NCBI GenBank assembly: GCA_030425825.1
Contig: JAUHZY010000002.1
Location: forward strand, 47,036 to 111,035
Reading direction: 5' to 3'
Source of the DNA: Alphaproteobacteria bacterium
Lineage (GTDB): Bacteria; Pseudomonadota; Alphaproteobacteria; JAUHZY01
DNA: 64,000 nucleotides
A program made the translations under genes and the position numbers. A model generated the notes under the pieces. It searched no databases. It saw only the letters and a list, made by a program, of their open reading frames with translations, and had not been told where the DNA came from. This document shows positions 18,919 to 28,674 of the stretch, piece after piece; the first letter of the stretch is position 1, and the number at the start of each line of letters is the position of its first letter.

Positions 18919-18946
18919 TAGACAATTTTCAAATAAGCGATATATT
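18919..18946 (+). promoter_or_regulatory. Putative sigma-70 promoter of ychF
   Basis: TAGACA (18919-18924), 16-base spacer, TATATT (18941-18946). It lies in the 72-base divergent gap between acpS and ychF, about 30 bases before the ychF ATG. Both hexamers match consensus at five of six positions. Confidence 0.55.
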
Positions 18947-18975
18947 AGCGTCTTTAATGTTTAAGGAAAAGAAAA

Positions 18976-20076
18976 ATGGGATTTAAATGTGGAATTGTTG
19001 GCCTTCCGAATGTTGGTAAGTCAACTTTGTTTAACGCATTAACATCAACGGCAACAGCCGAGGCTGCAAACTATCCGTTTTGTACGATTGAGCCGAATGT
19101 AGGGCGTGTTGCTGTTCCTGACGATCGTCTGAACAAGATTGTTGCAATTTCTAAGTCCGCCCAGGTTATCCCTACACAGCTTGAGTTTGTTGATATTGCT
19201 GGTTTGGTTAAGGGCGCCTCGAAAGGCGAGGGGCTTGGCAACCAGTTTCTGGCTAATATTCGTGAAGTTGACGCGATTGTTCACGTTTTGAGATGCTTTG
19301 AAGACGGTAATATTACGCATGTTGAAGGTTCAGTAGACCCCATACGTGATGCCGAAATCGTTGAAACAGAGCTTTTGATTGCAGATATGGAAAGCCTTGA
19401 AAAACAAAAACAACGCGTCGAAAAGCGCGCCAAAACAGGCGATAAAGAATCGAAAGAAATTTTAAGTGTTGTTGAGAAGGTTCTACCAGTTTTACAGGAT
19501 GGCCTTCCTGCCAGGACCGTTGAGCTAGAAGAAGAAGAGGAAAAGATTTGTGCATCGCTTTGCTTGATGACAAAAAAACCTATTCTTTATGTTTGTAATG
19601 TTGAAGAAGAAAATGCTGCTAATGGAAACTCTTTTAGTGAGAAGGTCAGTGAAAAAGCATCTTCAGAAAATGCAAAATCTGTTATTATCTCTGCATCGAT
19701 AGAAGCAGAAGTATCAAGTCTTGAGTCGCAAGAAGAAAAACTAGAGTTTTTGAAAGATTTAGGCCTTAGTGAAACCGGTCTTAGTCGCGTTATTCGTGCT
19801 GGCTATGAACTTTTAGGGTTGATTACTTTTTTCACAGTTGGTCCAAAAGAAGCGCGCGCATGGACTGTGCGCGAAAAGTCTACGGCGCCACAAGCCGCAG
19901 GTGTTATCCACACTGACTTTGAGCGTGGTTTTATTTGTGCTGATACCATGGCATATGATGATTTTATTTCTTGTGGTGGTGAGCAAGCAGCAAAAGAGCA
20001 GGGTAAACTGCGTCAAGAAGGGCGTGGATATATAGCAAAAGATGGTGACATTTTTCACTTTAAATTTAACGTTTAA
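18976..20076 (+). CDS. ychF: Ribosome-binding ATPase YchF
   Basis: YchF is an Obg-family P-loop protein that prefers ATP over GTP and binds the large ribosomal subunit. The 366-residue product has CGIVGLPNVGKSTLFNALT at residues 5-23 and the switch region FVDIAGLVKGASKGEGLGN near residues 71-89. A helical coiled-coil insertion lies near 130-190, and a C-terminal TGS domain contains TFFTVGPKEARAWTVREKST and ADTMAYDDFI. AAGGAAA precedes the ATG. It converges with the giant RTX gene, and the two stops overlap by 4 bases. Confidence 0.97.
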   Translation: MGFKCGIVGLPNVGKSTLFNALTSTATAEAANYPFCTIEPNVGRVAVPDDRLNKIVAISKSAQVIPTQLEFVDIAGLVKGASKGEGLGNQFLANIREVDAIVHVLRCFEDGNITHVEGSVDPIRDAEIVETELLIADMESLEKQKQRVEKRAKTGDKESKEILSVVEKVLPVLQDGLPARTVELEEEEEKICASLCLMTKKPILYVCNVEEENAANGNSFSEKVSEKASSENAKSVIISASIEAEVSSLESQEEKLEFLKDLGLSETGLSRVIRAGYELLGLITFFTVGPKEARAWTVREKSTAPQAAGVIHTDFERGFICADTMAYDDFISCGGEQAAKEQGKLRQEGRGYIAKDGDIFHFKFNV

Positions 20077-23000
20077 ACAACCATGATTCCATCAAGCCAG
20101 ATATTATAACCTTCTGCAACAGCAAAAGAACGCAGGTCTGATACACCGCCTAGAGGGGCAAGACCTGTTTGGTTAACAATCCTGATATTCTGCATGCCTG
20201 CACCTAAATTAGCTAAGTCATCCATTTTTATTTCAAATTCTGTTCCACCGCCATTGACGCTGACAACAAAGCCAACTGCACTGATTGAATATGAACCGCC
20301 CCCAAGATTTAAGGAAGATTCATTGAGGTATGAAATATATAGTATGTCGCCACCGGCTCTTGAGAAGTCAACAATGACATCATTTCCATCACCTACAAGT
20401 GACAAGAAAAGATTATCGTATGATTGTCCACCATTAACATTTATCAAGTCATACTCAAAATGGAATTGGTCTCCGCCTGTTCCGCCATACAACATATCAT
20501 CGCCGCTATTTCCGTGTATAAAGTCACTACCAGAGTTACCATAGAGAATATCGCTACCATCATTGCCAGAAATAAAGTCAGCTCCACTGCCACCAATAAT
20601 GCTGTCGTTATCATTGTTACCTAAAAGGCTATCGTTTCCGTCGTCGCCAATAATAGTATCATCGCTATTATCACCAAGTATTGTGTCATTTCCTGCATCT
20701 CCACTGATGCTGTCTTCATCATTACCACCACGAATGGAGTCTGCACCGCTGCCACCAAAAATCGTGTCATCATCATCATCACCAATAATGGTATCATCAT
20801 CATCACCACCTAAAATACTGTCACGACCACTGCCGCCATCTATGGAGTCATTTCCTGAACTTCCGAACAATGTGTCACCACCGCCATCACCAAATAGTGT
20901 ATCGTCATCATCACCACCATCAAGTGTGTCATCTCCGCTGTCGCCACCTAGAGAATCATCTCCTGTATTCCCAGCGATGGAGTCATCATCATCCCCGCCA
21001 TAAAGGGTATCATTTCCTGTTTCACCGGAGATTGTATCATCACCGCTGCCACCATTCATTGTGTCATCACCACTACCACCAAGAAGCGTATCATCTCCTG
21101 TATCACCAAAGACAGTGTCAAAGCCTGTGTCGCCGTCTAATGAGTCATTTCCTGTGCCGCCTCTGATAGAATCCTCATTTGTGCCGCCACCAATTGTGTC
21201 ATTTCCATCGCCACCATAAAGGGTATCATTTCCATCATCCCCTTCAATGCTATCATCTCCTGATCCGCCATCAATTGTATCTTGACCGCTGCTACCATCA
21301 ATCGTGTCATCTCCACTATCGCCATTAATCGTGTCGTCACCGTCGTCACCGTCTAAGGTATCATTAGCGCTGTTTCCTTGAATAATATTGCTAGCTGTGT
21401 TCCCAAACCCATGTTGTGATCCTGTGCTTAGGTAAAGGTCTTCAATGTCATAGGTTGCTGTGATATTTCCAAGTGTTGCGGAGGTTATGCCCGCTACAAC
21501 AAGTGCATCTCTTGTGCCTTCACCAGTTAATTCAGTAATATTGTCTGTTCCTGAGTTGTCAGCGAAATATGAGTCATTTCCGATACCACCAATAAGCTCT
21601 TCTGTTCCGCTGCCACCATTTAGGAAGTCATTTCCGCTGCCACCAAGTAATGTGTCATCACCCGATCCACCATTGAGGGTGTCATCACCACTTTGGCCAA
21701 GAACGGTGTCATCACCATCTTCACCGCTTAGTGTGTCGTCACCATCATCGCCAATAATTGTGTTGTCTCGATCATTCCCGATGAGTTCTAGGTTAGTTCC
21801 AACATTAGCGATAATCCATTCAACATAGTCAGCACGTGTTAACGCATCAAAGTTGACAGATGCATAGATGCTATCTGTTCCTTCTGCTGCAATTTCAACA
21901 ATATTTGTGCCACTGTGACCAACATAATAAATGTCGTCATTCGCACCACCAACCATAGATCCTGCACCTACATTTGATCCAATAAAGGTATCATCGCCAA
22001 TGCCGCCAATAAGTGTGTTGCTGTTAATTGAGCCATCAAGGTAATCGTTGCCAGAATTACCGTAAAGGAAGTCTTGTCCACTTGCGCCATAAAGCGAGTC
22101 ATCACCAGATCCACCATAAGTGGTGTCATCACCAGATCCGCCATGAAGCGTATCATCGCCTGACTCTCCAGAAATAAGATCATTCCCATCATCACCTAAA
22201 ACAGAATCGTCACCAATACCAGCATAGACAGAGTCATCAGCCTCAAGCGCATTTAATACATTATCTTCGTCATTCCCAATAATTGTGTTGGCAAGGTCAT
22301 TTGCTGTTCCTGTTGTGGCTGTTCCTAGCAATCTCAAACCTTCAATACGTGGGCTGTTTGTAAGAACACTCAGGTCTATATTGCCATATGACCAAACTTC
22401 ATCATTCCCACCACCTGCGGTGTCAGTGATCGTGAAGGTTTTTGAGGGATCAATAATATAAATATCGTCACCAAGGTCACCAATCAGTGTATTTGTTCCA
22501 GACATTGCATAGAAGGTGTCATTCCCCCATCCACCAACAAGTGTATTTACCCCACTATTCCCATCAAGGACGTCATTTCCTGTTGATCCATAAAGGCTGT
22601 CGTCATTACTGCCACCATATAATGTGTCGTCATCTTCTCCACCGTCTATTGTGTCGTCACCGTCGCCACCAAAAACAGTATCATCGCCAGACCCACCATC
22701 TACAGTGTCATCACCGCTATGTCCTAAAACAGTGTCGTCACCGCTGTCACCACCAACAGTATCGTCGCCAGACCCACCATAAAGAGTATTGTCTTCTGAG
22801 TTTCCTGTGATCATGTTGTCGCCATCATTACCGATACCGATGATCCCGTTTCCAAGAAGTGTTAGGTTCTCAATATTAGAAATTGAAGAAAGGTCATAGT
22901 CTTGATTAATGGCTTGAACTTCGTCTGTTCCTTCACCAACATTTTCTGAGAAGGTGTCTGTCGCAGCACCATTTATGATGTAGGTGTCATCGCCATTGCC

Positions 23001-26000
23001 GCCAAGAAGGGAGTTAGTTCCACCACCTCCAAACAAGGTGTCATTTCCAATGCCGCCAAGTAACGTATCATTTTCATCACCACCATAAAGGCTATCATCA
23101 CCGTCATCTCCGTAAAGAGTGTCATCGCCAGACCCACTGTAGACAGTGTCATCACCAGATCCGCCGCTTAAGGTGTCATTTCCGCTGCTGCCACTTATCT
23201 CGTCATTTCCACTGTCACCTTCAATATGGCTGTCACCTGTTTGTCCAAGGATATAGTCATCCCCAATACCGCCAAGAAGGGTGTCATTCCCATCGCCACC
23301 AAGGAGTGTGTTGTCGCCATCAACAGCTGAAATATAATTATCTAAATCATTTCCTGTAACAGTATGATTTCCTGTGCCCAGTAAGAAAACATTTTCGATT
23401 TGTAGTAATGCTGCCGTTGTCAAATCAACATCAGTATCTGTCGCTTCGATTGTGTCATTACCTGCTAGTTCAACAACCGTATCACCCGCATTATCAAACA
23501 CGTAATAGTCATCACCAGAATTACCAATCAGAAGGTCAGATCCACTACCGCCATCAAGCGTATCATTTGCACTTCCTGCAACGATTGTATCAGTGCCAGA
23601 ACCCCCATCAAAAGAGTTGTTCCCTGATGTTCCGTAGAGGGAGTCGTCGCCCGTTCCTCCTCCTAAAGTGTCATCACCACTGCCGCCATGAAGTGTGTCA
23701 TCATCATCATTGCCTTCCAATGTGTCATCGCCATCATCACCAGAAATATGATCATTTCCTGTGTTGCCTCGCAAAACATTGTCTAAAGCGTTTCCGAAAA
23801 TGTTGTTGTCATAACTATTTGCCGTTGCATCAGTCGCTGTTCCAAGCAAAACAATGTTTTCAACTTCTTCATCGCTGGCGCCTCCTGAAAGGTTAATATC
23901 AGAATAGGCATAAACAACGTCTGTTCCTTCGCCAACACCTTCTTGGATCAGGAGTCCACCAGCAGGGTCAACATAATATGTGTCATTACCATCACCGCCA
24001 TCAAGTGTGTTGTCACCATTCAATCCATAAAGAACATCTTCGCCAGACCCGCCATCAAGTGAGTCGTCACCGCTGTCACCATTAAGAGTATCATCACCGC
24101 TGCCACCAAAAACGGTGTCATCTGCACTGTCTCCACTTAAGGAGTTGTCTTCATCATTTCCTGTGATGATATTGTTGACTTCATTTCCTCTTCCGCTGAT
24201 ACCCGTGCCCAGAAGCGTTAAGTTTTCAATGTCCTCACCACCAACAAGTGTATAGCTTGAGTTGATGACTTGAACTTCGTCTGTTCCTTCGCCAGGGTTC
24301 TCAGAAAAGCTGTTTGTTGCAGAGGGGTCGATAACATAAACATCATCACCAATGCCGCCAACCAGTGAGTTTATACCAACATCACCGATGAGTGTATCGT
24401 CGCCAACATCACCGATGAGTGTGTCGTTGTCACCACCACCAACAAGAGAATCATTCCCTGTCGAGCCATCAAGCGTATTGTTTCCTGATCCACCATAAAG
24501 CGAGTCATCATCTTCACCACCATCAAGTGTATCATCTCCTGCGCCTGCAGATAAAACGTCATCACCTGTTCCGCCATGTGCTGTGTCGTTGCCGCTGCCA
24601 CCTAATATAGAGTCATCATTTTCACCGCCCTCTATACTATCATCACCATCATTGCCATCTAAGGTATCTTCACCTGTTCCACCACCAAGCGTGTCATTGC
24701 CATTTCCACCATCTAGTGTGTCATCGCCCTCATTCCCATCAAGCGTGTCATTGCCATTTCCACCGTCCAGTGTATCGTCGCCGTCATTCCCATCAAGCGT
24801 ATCATCGCCGTCATTCCCATTAATCCAATCTTCATCGACTCCACCAACACCGCTGTCATCACCGCTGTCACCATAAATTGTATTGTTTCCTGATCCACCG
24901 AGTATTGTATCATTCCCAGAACCACCGCCTACACTGTCATCGCCACTGCCACCCATAACAGAGTCATCATCATCACCGCCGCCAAGTGTATCATCGCCTG
25001 TTTGTCCATAAAGGGTGTCGTCACCGCTGCCTCCGCTGCCGCTGTCATCACCGCTGCCACCAAAGATAGTGTCATCATCGTCTCCACCATCTAGTGTGTC
25101 ATCACCTGTATTTCCAAAAATAGTATCATTTCCGCTGCCACCGCCTAGGTTGTCATCACCTGTTTCTCCAAAAACAGAATCATTGCCTGATCCACCACGT
25201 AAGCTGTCATCGCCTGTTTGTCCGGAGACCGTGTCGTTGCCGTTGCCACCGTCTAATGTATCATTCCCATCGCCACCATAGACAGTATCGTCGCCACCTC
25301 CTCCTGTGCCAGAATCATTACCTGATCCACCATCAAGGGTATCGTTATCTTCACCCCCGTCTAGATAGTCATTCCCAGTGCCACCATCCAGATAATCATT
25401 GCCTGATCCACCAGAAACATAATCATTACCCGCTTGGCCAAGAACAGAATCAATACCATCTTGCCCATCAAGTGTGTCGTTCCCAATACCACCACCTAGC
25501 GTGTCGTTATCACCGCCACCTAATAGGATATCATTCCCTGTATTTCCTTCGACGCTATCATTTCCATCACCGCCCTGGAGGCTATCGTCACCATCTTCGC
25601 CACTTACACTGTCATTACCCGATCCACCGTCAAGTGTATCATCACCAGACTTACCGCTGAGTGTATCTTCGCCTGAACCACCAAGGCCAGAATCATCCCC
25701 AGAGCCGCCATCAAGTGTGTCATTTCCATTGCCGCCATCAAGTGTGTCATCATCATTTCCACCATCAAGCGTGTCATTTCCATCGCCACCATCAAGAGAG
25801 TCATTTCCGCTCTCTCCTTCAAGTGTGTCATTTCCTGACCCGCCATCAAGAGTATCATCGTCGTCATCACCTAGGAGGCTATCTTCACCTGTGTTTCCTG
25901 ACTCATAGTCATTCCCAGAACCGCCATGCAAAGTATCATCATCTTCACCACCTTCAAGCGTGTCATTTCCGCTGTCACCAGACAGTGTATCTTCGCCTTC

Positions 26001-28625
26001 ATTTCCTTGGATAGAGTCGTCGTCGTCATTCCCCATCAGGCTGTCATCATCTTCACCACCTAGAATGGTGTCATCTCCGTCGCCTCCTGATCCTGTGTCA
26101 TTACTACTATGTCCAAGGATAAGGTCGTCACCACTTTCTCCTAGAAGGCTGTCTTCACCGCTGTCACCTTTTAGTGTGTCTTCATCGTCACCACCAAAAA
26201 GAGTATCGTCACCGCTGTCGCCGCTGACACAATCGTTCCCTGATCCACCATGAAGATTGTCATCTCCACTACCACCCAAAACGTCATCATTGCCTGATCC
26301 ACCGTCAAGAGAGTCACTGCCTGTGCCGCCTTCTAAGACATCATTTCCATTACCGCCAAGAAGAGTATCTTCTCCTGTGTTACCTTTTACAGTATCGTCA
26401 CCATCACCACCATTTGCGCTATCATCACCGCTGCCGCCGATGACACTGTCATTCCCACTGCCGCCATCTAGTGTGTCGTCACCATCATTTCCAAAAACGG
26501 TGTCATTCCCACTGTCTCCATTGCCGTAATCATCCCCAGAGTTTCCTTCAAGTGTGTCGTCGCCATCGCCACCACGCACGGTATCATCACCATCATTTCC
26601 TGATACGGTATCGTTCCCTGATCCGCCATCCAGTGTGTCATCGCCAGTTGCACCTGATAACGTGTTATCTCCAGAGTTTCCTCTAATAGAGTTGTCATCT
26701 TCGTTTCCGGTGCCTGTATAGTTAGAAGAACCAAGTAGCGTAAGGTTTTCGAAGTTATTTGTTAAGGTATAGTCGTTGGCAATTTGGATTTCATCCGTGC
26801 CACTATTGATGTTTTCCTGAATGATGTCGCTGATATCAATGATGTAAACATCATTTCCTGCGCCACCTGCCAAGGTATCGTTACCATCACCACCATCTAA
26901 AGTATCATTTCCTGCACCACCGATAAGAGAGTCTTGACCCTCATCGCCAACAAGAGAATCATCATCATTGCCACCATCCAGTGTGTCATCGCCGTCACCA
27001 CCAAGAAGCGTGTCTTCGCCGTCTTCACCGATAACAGAATCGTTTCCACGACGAGCATTCACAAGATCATCACCAGAAAGTGCCGAAACGACATCATTTC
27101 CATTGCCGATGTTTAGTGTATCATCATTTGATGTTCCTACGACCGTTGAGTCAGGGTCAGTGTTATCGAGTGTGATGTTGTAGTTATAATTTGCGCGTAA
27201 TTCAGTCAAGTTTGCTGCGTCAAAGTCAGCACTGGCTATTTTTTGGTCACGCAGCCTCACAGCTTGGGCGCCACCTTGACCGGATATATGAAGAACAATG
27301 TCATCACCATCAGCCTCAACAGAAATAAGATCACTGTCATAAAAATCAAAAGTGCCATCGCCAAGCTGTACGGTTCTTGCATTTCCTATGTGTAAAACAA
27401 GCGCATCATTTTCATAGTCAAAATCAAGGATAAGATCACTACCATCACCAGAAATATCATCAAGGTTGCTAATGTCACTATCAGAAACAAAATCTGACAT
27501 ATCATATTCAAACCTGAAAAGATCCTGGTCTTTCCCACCCAGCAGTGTGTCATTTCCTGCGCCACCGATAAGAGAGTCTTGCCCTTTATCTCCTTGAACC
27601 CAATCGTTGCCGTCGCCACCTAGCAGTGTGTCATGATCTTTTCCACCAATAATGAGGTCATTTCCATCGCCACCATCAAGGCTGTCATTGTCTTGTCCGC
27701 CCAGCAAGCTATCATGGCCAAGGCCACCCAATAACGTGTCATTCCCAAAGCGCCCTTGGATAATGTCGTGATCAGCACCGCCGTCGGCAAAGTCATCACC
27801 AATATCACCAATGATACTGTCGTTGCCACCATCCCCTAGTAGAGAGTCGTCGTCTTTTCCGCCGCGAAGCGTATCCGATCCATTGCCGCCTAAGACAGTG
27901 TCTTGTCCTACATTTCCTTGCAGGTAGTCATTGCCTGTTTCTCCGTCTAGAAAATCGGCGCCATCTCCGCCAGACTGAATATCTTTTCCGTCGCCGCCAC
28001 GAAGCGTGTCTCCGTCTTTATCGCCAAAAATAAGGTCATTGCCGCTATTGCCGTCGATGATGTCGCTGCCTTTTCCGCCACGAATTTTATCATCATCATC
28101 ACCGCCTTGGATTGAGTCATTGCCGCGGTTTCCTTGCAGATAATCTTTTCCTTCTCCACCTTCCACAGTGTCGTTATCGCCGCCACCGTAAATTGAGTCT
28201 TTGCCTTTGTTTCCTCTTAGGATGTCATCTCCAGCATTGCCAAAAATAATATCATTGCCATCGCCGCCATTAAGCTCGTCATCGCCGTCATCGCCATAAA
28301 TTTGGTCGCCATATTTTCCGCCGTTTAAGGTGTTTTCATCCAAGTCTTCAAAAACGTCACTTGTGTTGTCGCCAACCAAAAGCTGCGTCCCATTTGCGAA
28401 GACAACACTTGGCTGCGTTCCTTCGCCAACAATAGCTTGCAGTGTGAGGTTGGGGATGAAAAGGCTGCCAATGTTTTTGACAACGAAAAGAGAGCCGTTT
28501 TCATTGGGATAAACAGTAACTTCTGAAGCTGTCACATTCGTTAGGTCAAGAATATCTTCTAGCGGATCAAATCCCAAGACAAGCCAAGGGTTTGCTACAG
28601 CAGATGTGAAAAGAATAGTCGACAT
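20073..28625 (-). CDS. Giant RTX (hemolysin-type calcium-binding repeat) protein
   Basis: A 2850-residue, extremely acidic protein made mostly of nine-residue RTX repeats of the type GGxGxDxLx (here often SGDDTLDGG and NGNDTLxGG), which bind calcium after export. There is no Sec signal. An N-terminal domain of about 88 residues starts STILFTSAVANPWLVLGFD and is shared with the RTX gene at 47296. First RTX block: about residues 98-365. A non-repeat module lies at about 367-492 (FRFEYDMSD...). A long RTX region follows, interrupted by eight spacer modules of the form ENLTLLG...GxGNxxDNxIxGN. The C-terminal module (about 2719-2850, FHFEYDLIN...) is non-repeat and lies where type I secretion signals sit. 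No type I exporter genes are in the window. The start ATG has TTGGGAAATAA before it, and a sigma-54-like site lies 47 bases upstream. Likely a secreted or surface adhesin-type protein; function inferred only from family. Confidence 0.93.
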   Translation of the reverse strand: MSTILFTSAVANPWLVLGFDPLEDILDLTNVTASEVTVYPNENGSLFVVKNIGSLFIPNLTLQAIVGEGTQPSVVFANGTQLLVGDNTSDVFEDLDENTLNGGKYGDQIYGDDGDDELNGGDGNDIIFGNAGDDILRGNKGKDSIYGGGDNDTVEGGEGKDYLQGNRGNDSIQGGDDDDKIRGGKGSDIIDGNSGNDLIFGDKDGDTLRGGDGKDIQSGGDGADFLDGETGNDYLQGNVGQDTVLGGNGSDTLRGGKDDDSLLGDGGNDSIIGDIGDDFADGGADHDIIQGRFGNDTLLGGLGHDSLLGGQDNDSLDGGDGNDLIIGGKDHDTLLGGDGNDWVQGDKGQDSLIGGAGNDTLLGGKDQDLFRFEYDMSDFVSDSDISNLDDISGDGSDLILDFDYENDALVLHIGNARTVQLGDGTFDFYDSDLISVEADGDDIVLHISGQGGAQAVRLRDQKIASADFDAANLTELRANYNYNITLDNTDPDSTVVGTSNDDTLNIGNGNDVVSALSGDDLVNARRGNDSVIGEDGEDTLLGGDGDDTLDGGNDDDSLVGDEGQDSLIGGAGNDTLDGGDGNDTLAGGAGNDVYIIDISDIIQENINSGTDEIQIANDYTLTNNFENLTLLGSSNYTGTGNEDDNSIRGNSGDNTLSGATGDDTLDGGSGNDTVSGNDGDDTVRGGDGDDTLEGNSGDDYGNGDSGNDTVFGNDGDDTLDGGSGNDSVIGGSGDDSANGGDGDDTVKGNTGEDTLLGGNGNDVLEGGTGSDSLDGGSGNDDVLGGSGDDNLHGGSGNDCVSGDSGDDTLFGGDDEDTLKGDSGEDSLLGESGDDLILGHSSNDTGSGGDGDDTILGGEDDDSLMGNDDDDSIQGNEGEDTLSGDSGNDTLEGGEDDDTLHGGSGNDYESGNTGEDSLLGDDDDDTLDGGSGNDTLEGESGNDSLDGGDGNDTLDGGNDDDTLDGGNGNDTLDGGSGDDSGLGGSGEDTLSGKSGDDTLDGGSGNDSVSGEDGDDSLQGGDGNDSVEGNTGNDILLGGGDNDTLGGGIGNDTLDGQDGIDSVLGQAGNDYVSGGSGNDYLDGGTGNDYLDGGEDNDTLDGGSGNDSGTGGGGDDTVYGGDGNDTLDGGNGNDTVSGQTGDDSLRGGSGNDSVFGETGDDNLGGGSGNDTIFGNTGDDTLDGGDDDDTIFGGSGDDSGSGGSGDDTLYGQTGDDTLGGGDDDDSVMGGSGDDSVGGGSGNDTILGGSGNNTIYGDSGDDSGVGGVDEDWINGNDGDDTLDGNDGDDTLDGGNGNDTLDGNEGDDTLDGGNGNDTLGGGTGEDTLDGNDGDDSIEGGENDDSILGGSGNDTAHGGTGDDVLSAGAGDDTLDGGEDDDSLYGGSGNNTLDGSTGNDSLVGGGDNDTLIGDVGDDTLIGDVGINSLVGGIGDDVYVIDPSATNSFSENPGEGTDEVQVINSSYTLVGGEDIENLTLLGTGISGRGNEVNNIITGNDEDNSLSGDSADDTVFGGSGDDTLNGDSGDDSLDGGSGEDVLYGLNGDNTLDGGDGNDTYYVDPAGGLLIQEGVGEGTDVVYAYSDINLSGGASDEEVENIVLLGTATDATANSYDNNIFGNALDNVLRGNTGNDHISGDDGDDTLEGNDDDDTLHGGSGDDTLGGGTGDDSLYGTSGNNSFDGGSGTDTIVAGSANDTLDGGSGSDLLIGNSGDDYYVFDNAGDTVVELAGNDTIEATDTDVDLTTAALLQIENVFLLGTGNHTVTGNDLDNYISAVDGDNTLLGGDGNDTLLGGIGDDYILGQTGDSHIEGDSGNDEISGSSGNDTLSGGSGDDTVYSGSGDDTLYGDDGDDSLYGGDENDTLLGGIGNDTLFGGGGTNSLLGGNGDDTYIINGAATDTFSENVGEGTDEVQAINQDYDLSSISNIENLTLLGNGIIGIGNDGDNMITGNSEDNTLYGGSGDDTVGGDSGDDTVLGHSGDDTVDGGSGDDTVFGGDGDDTIDGGEDDDTLYGGSNDDSLYGSTGNDVLDGNSGVNTLVGGWGNDTFYAMSGTNTLIGDLGDDIYIIDPSKTFTITDTAGGGNDEVWSYGNIDLSVLTNSPRIEGLRLLGTATTGTANDLANTIIGNDEDNVLNALEADDSVYAGIGDDSVLGDDGNDLISGESGDDTLHGGSGDDTTYGGSGDDSLYGASGQDFLYGNSGNDYLDGSINSNTLIGGIGDDTFIGSNVGAGSMVGGANDDIYYVGHSGTNIVEIAAEGTDSIYASVNFDALTRADYVEWIIANVGTNLELIGNDRDNTIIGDDGDDTLSGEDGDDTVLGQSGDDTLNGGSGDDTLLGGSGNDFLNGGSGTEELIGGIGNDSYFADNSGTDNITELTGEGTRDALVVAGITSATLGNITATYDIEDLYLSTGSQHGFGNTASNIIQGNSANDTLDGDDGDDTINGDSGDDTIDGSSGQDTIDGGSGDDSIEGDDGNDTLYGGDGNDTIGGGTNEDSIRGGTGNDSLDGDTGFDTVFGDTGDDTLLGGSGDDTMNGGSGDDTISGETGNDTLYGGDDDDSIAGNTGDDSLGGDSGDDTLDGGDDDDTLFGDGGGDTLFGSSGNDSIDGGSGRDSILGGDDDDTIIGDDDDDTIFGGSGADSIRGGNDEDSISGDAGNDTILGDNSDDTIIGDDGNDSLLGNNDNDSIIGGSGADFISGNDGSDILYGNSGSDFIHGNSGDDMLYGGTGGDQFHFEYDLINVNGGQSYDNLFLSLVGDGNDVIVDFSRAGGDILYISYLNESSLNLGGGSYSISAVGFVVSVNGGGTEFEIKMDDLANLGAGMQNIRIVNQTGLAPLGGVSDLRSFAVAEGYNIWLDGIMVV
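20480..27130 (-). repeat. Main RTX repeat array with eight spacer modules in the giant RTX gene
   Basis: The array encodes tandem nine-residue units (27-base period). The spacer modules have the pattern D-x-Y-x-x-D, then GTDEV or similar, then IENLTLLG, then GNxxDNxIxGN. They fall at about 26690-26860, 24160-24345, 23790-23990, 23330-23510, 22800-22990, 22260-22470, 21760-21940 and 21360-21580. The span 24350-26690 is an unbroken RTX run. Synonymous codons vary between units, so the DNA repeats are diverged. Confidence 0.85.
27530..28335 (-). repeat. First RTX repeat block of the giant RTX gene
   Basis: About 30 nine-residue units between the shared N-terminal domain and the middle module. 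Units alternate longer side chains (LQGNRGNDSIQGG, IRGGKGSDIIDGN), less uniform than the SGDDTLDGG-rich units of the main array. The first RTX block of the gene at 47296 has the same character. Confidence 0.8.
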
Positions 28626-28660
28626 TTATTTCCCAACAGCAATGACTTAATAACAATGAC

Positions 28661-28674
28661 GCATATAAATATGC
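28661..28674. promoter_or_regulatory. Inverted repeat before the giant RTX gene
   Basis: GCATAT-AA-ATATGC, six-base arms around two bases. It overlaps the predicted transcription start and -12 element of the sigma-54-like site, so it could be an operator, but the arms are AT-rich and short. Confidence 0.3.

Noticed and set aside
24350..26690. Regular 27-base periodicity, looking at first like a CRISPR or satellite array
   Set aside because: The period is that of nine-residue coding repeats; there are no constant repeats with unique spacers.
20194..28512. Many long frames on the plus strand opposite the giant RTX gene, rich in Pro, Ser and His
   Set aside because: They are the antisense of GAT/GGT/AAT-rich RTX codons, with no ribosome binding sites or family motifs.
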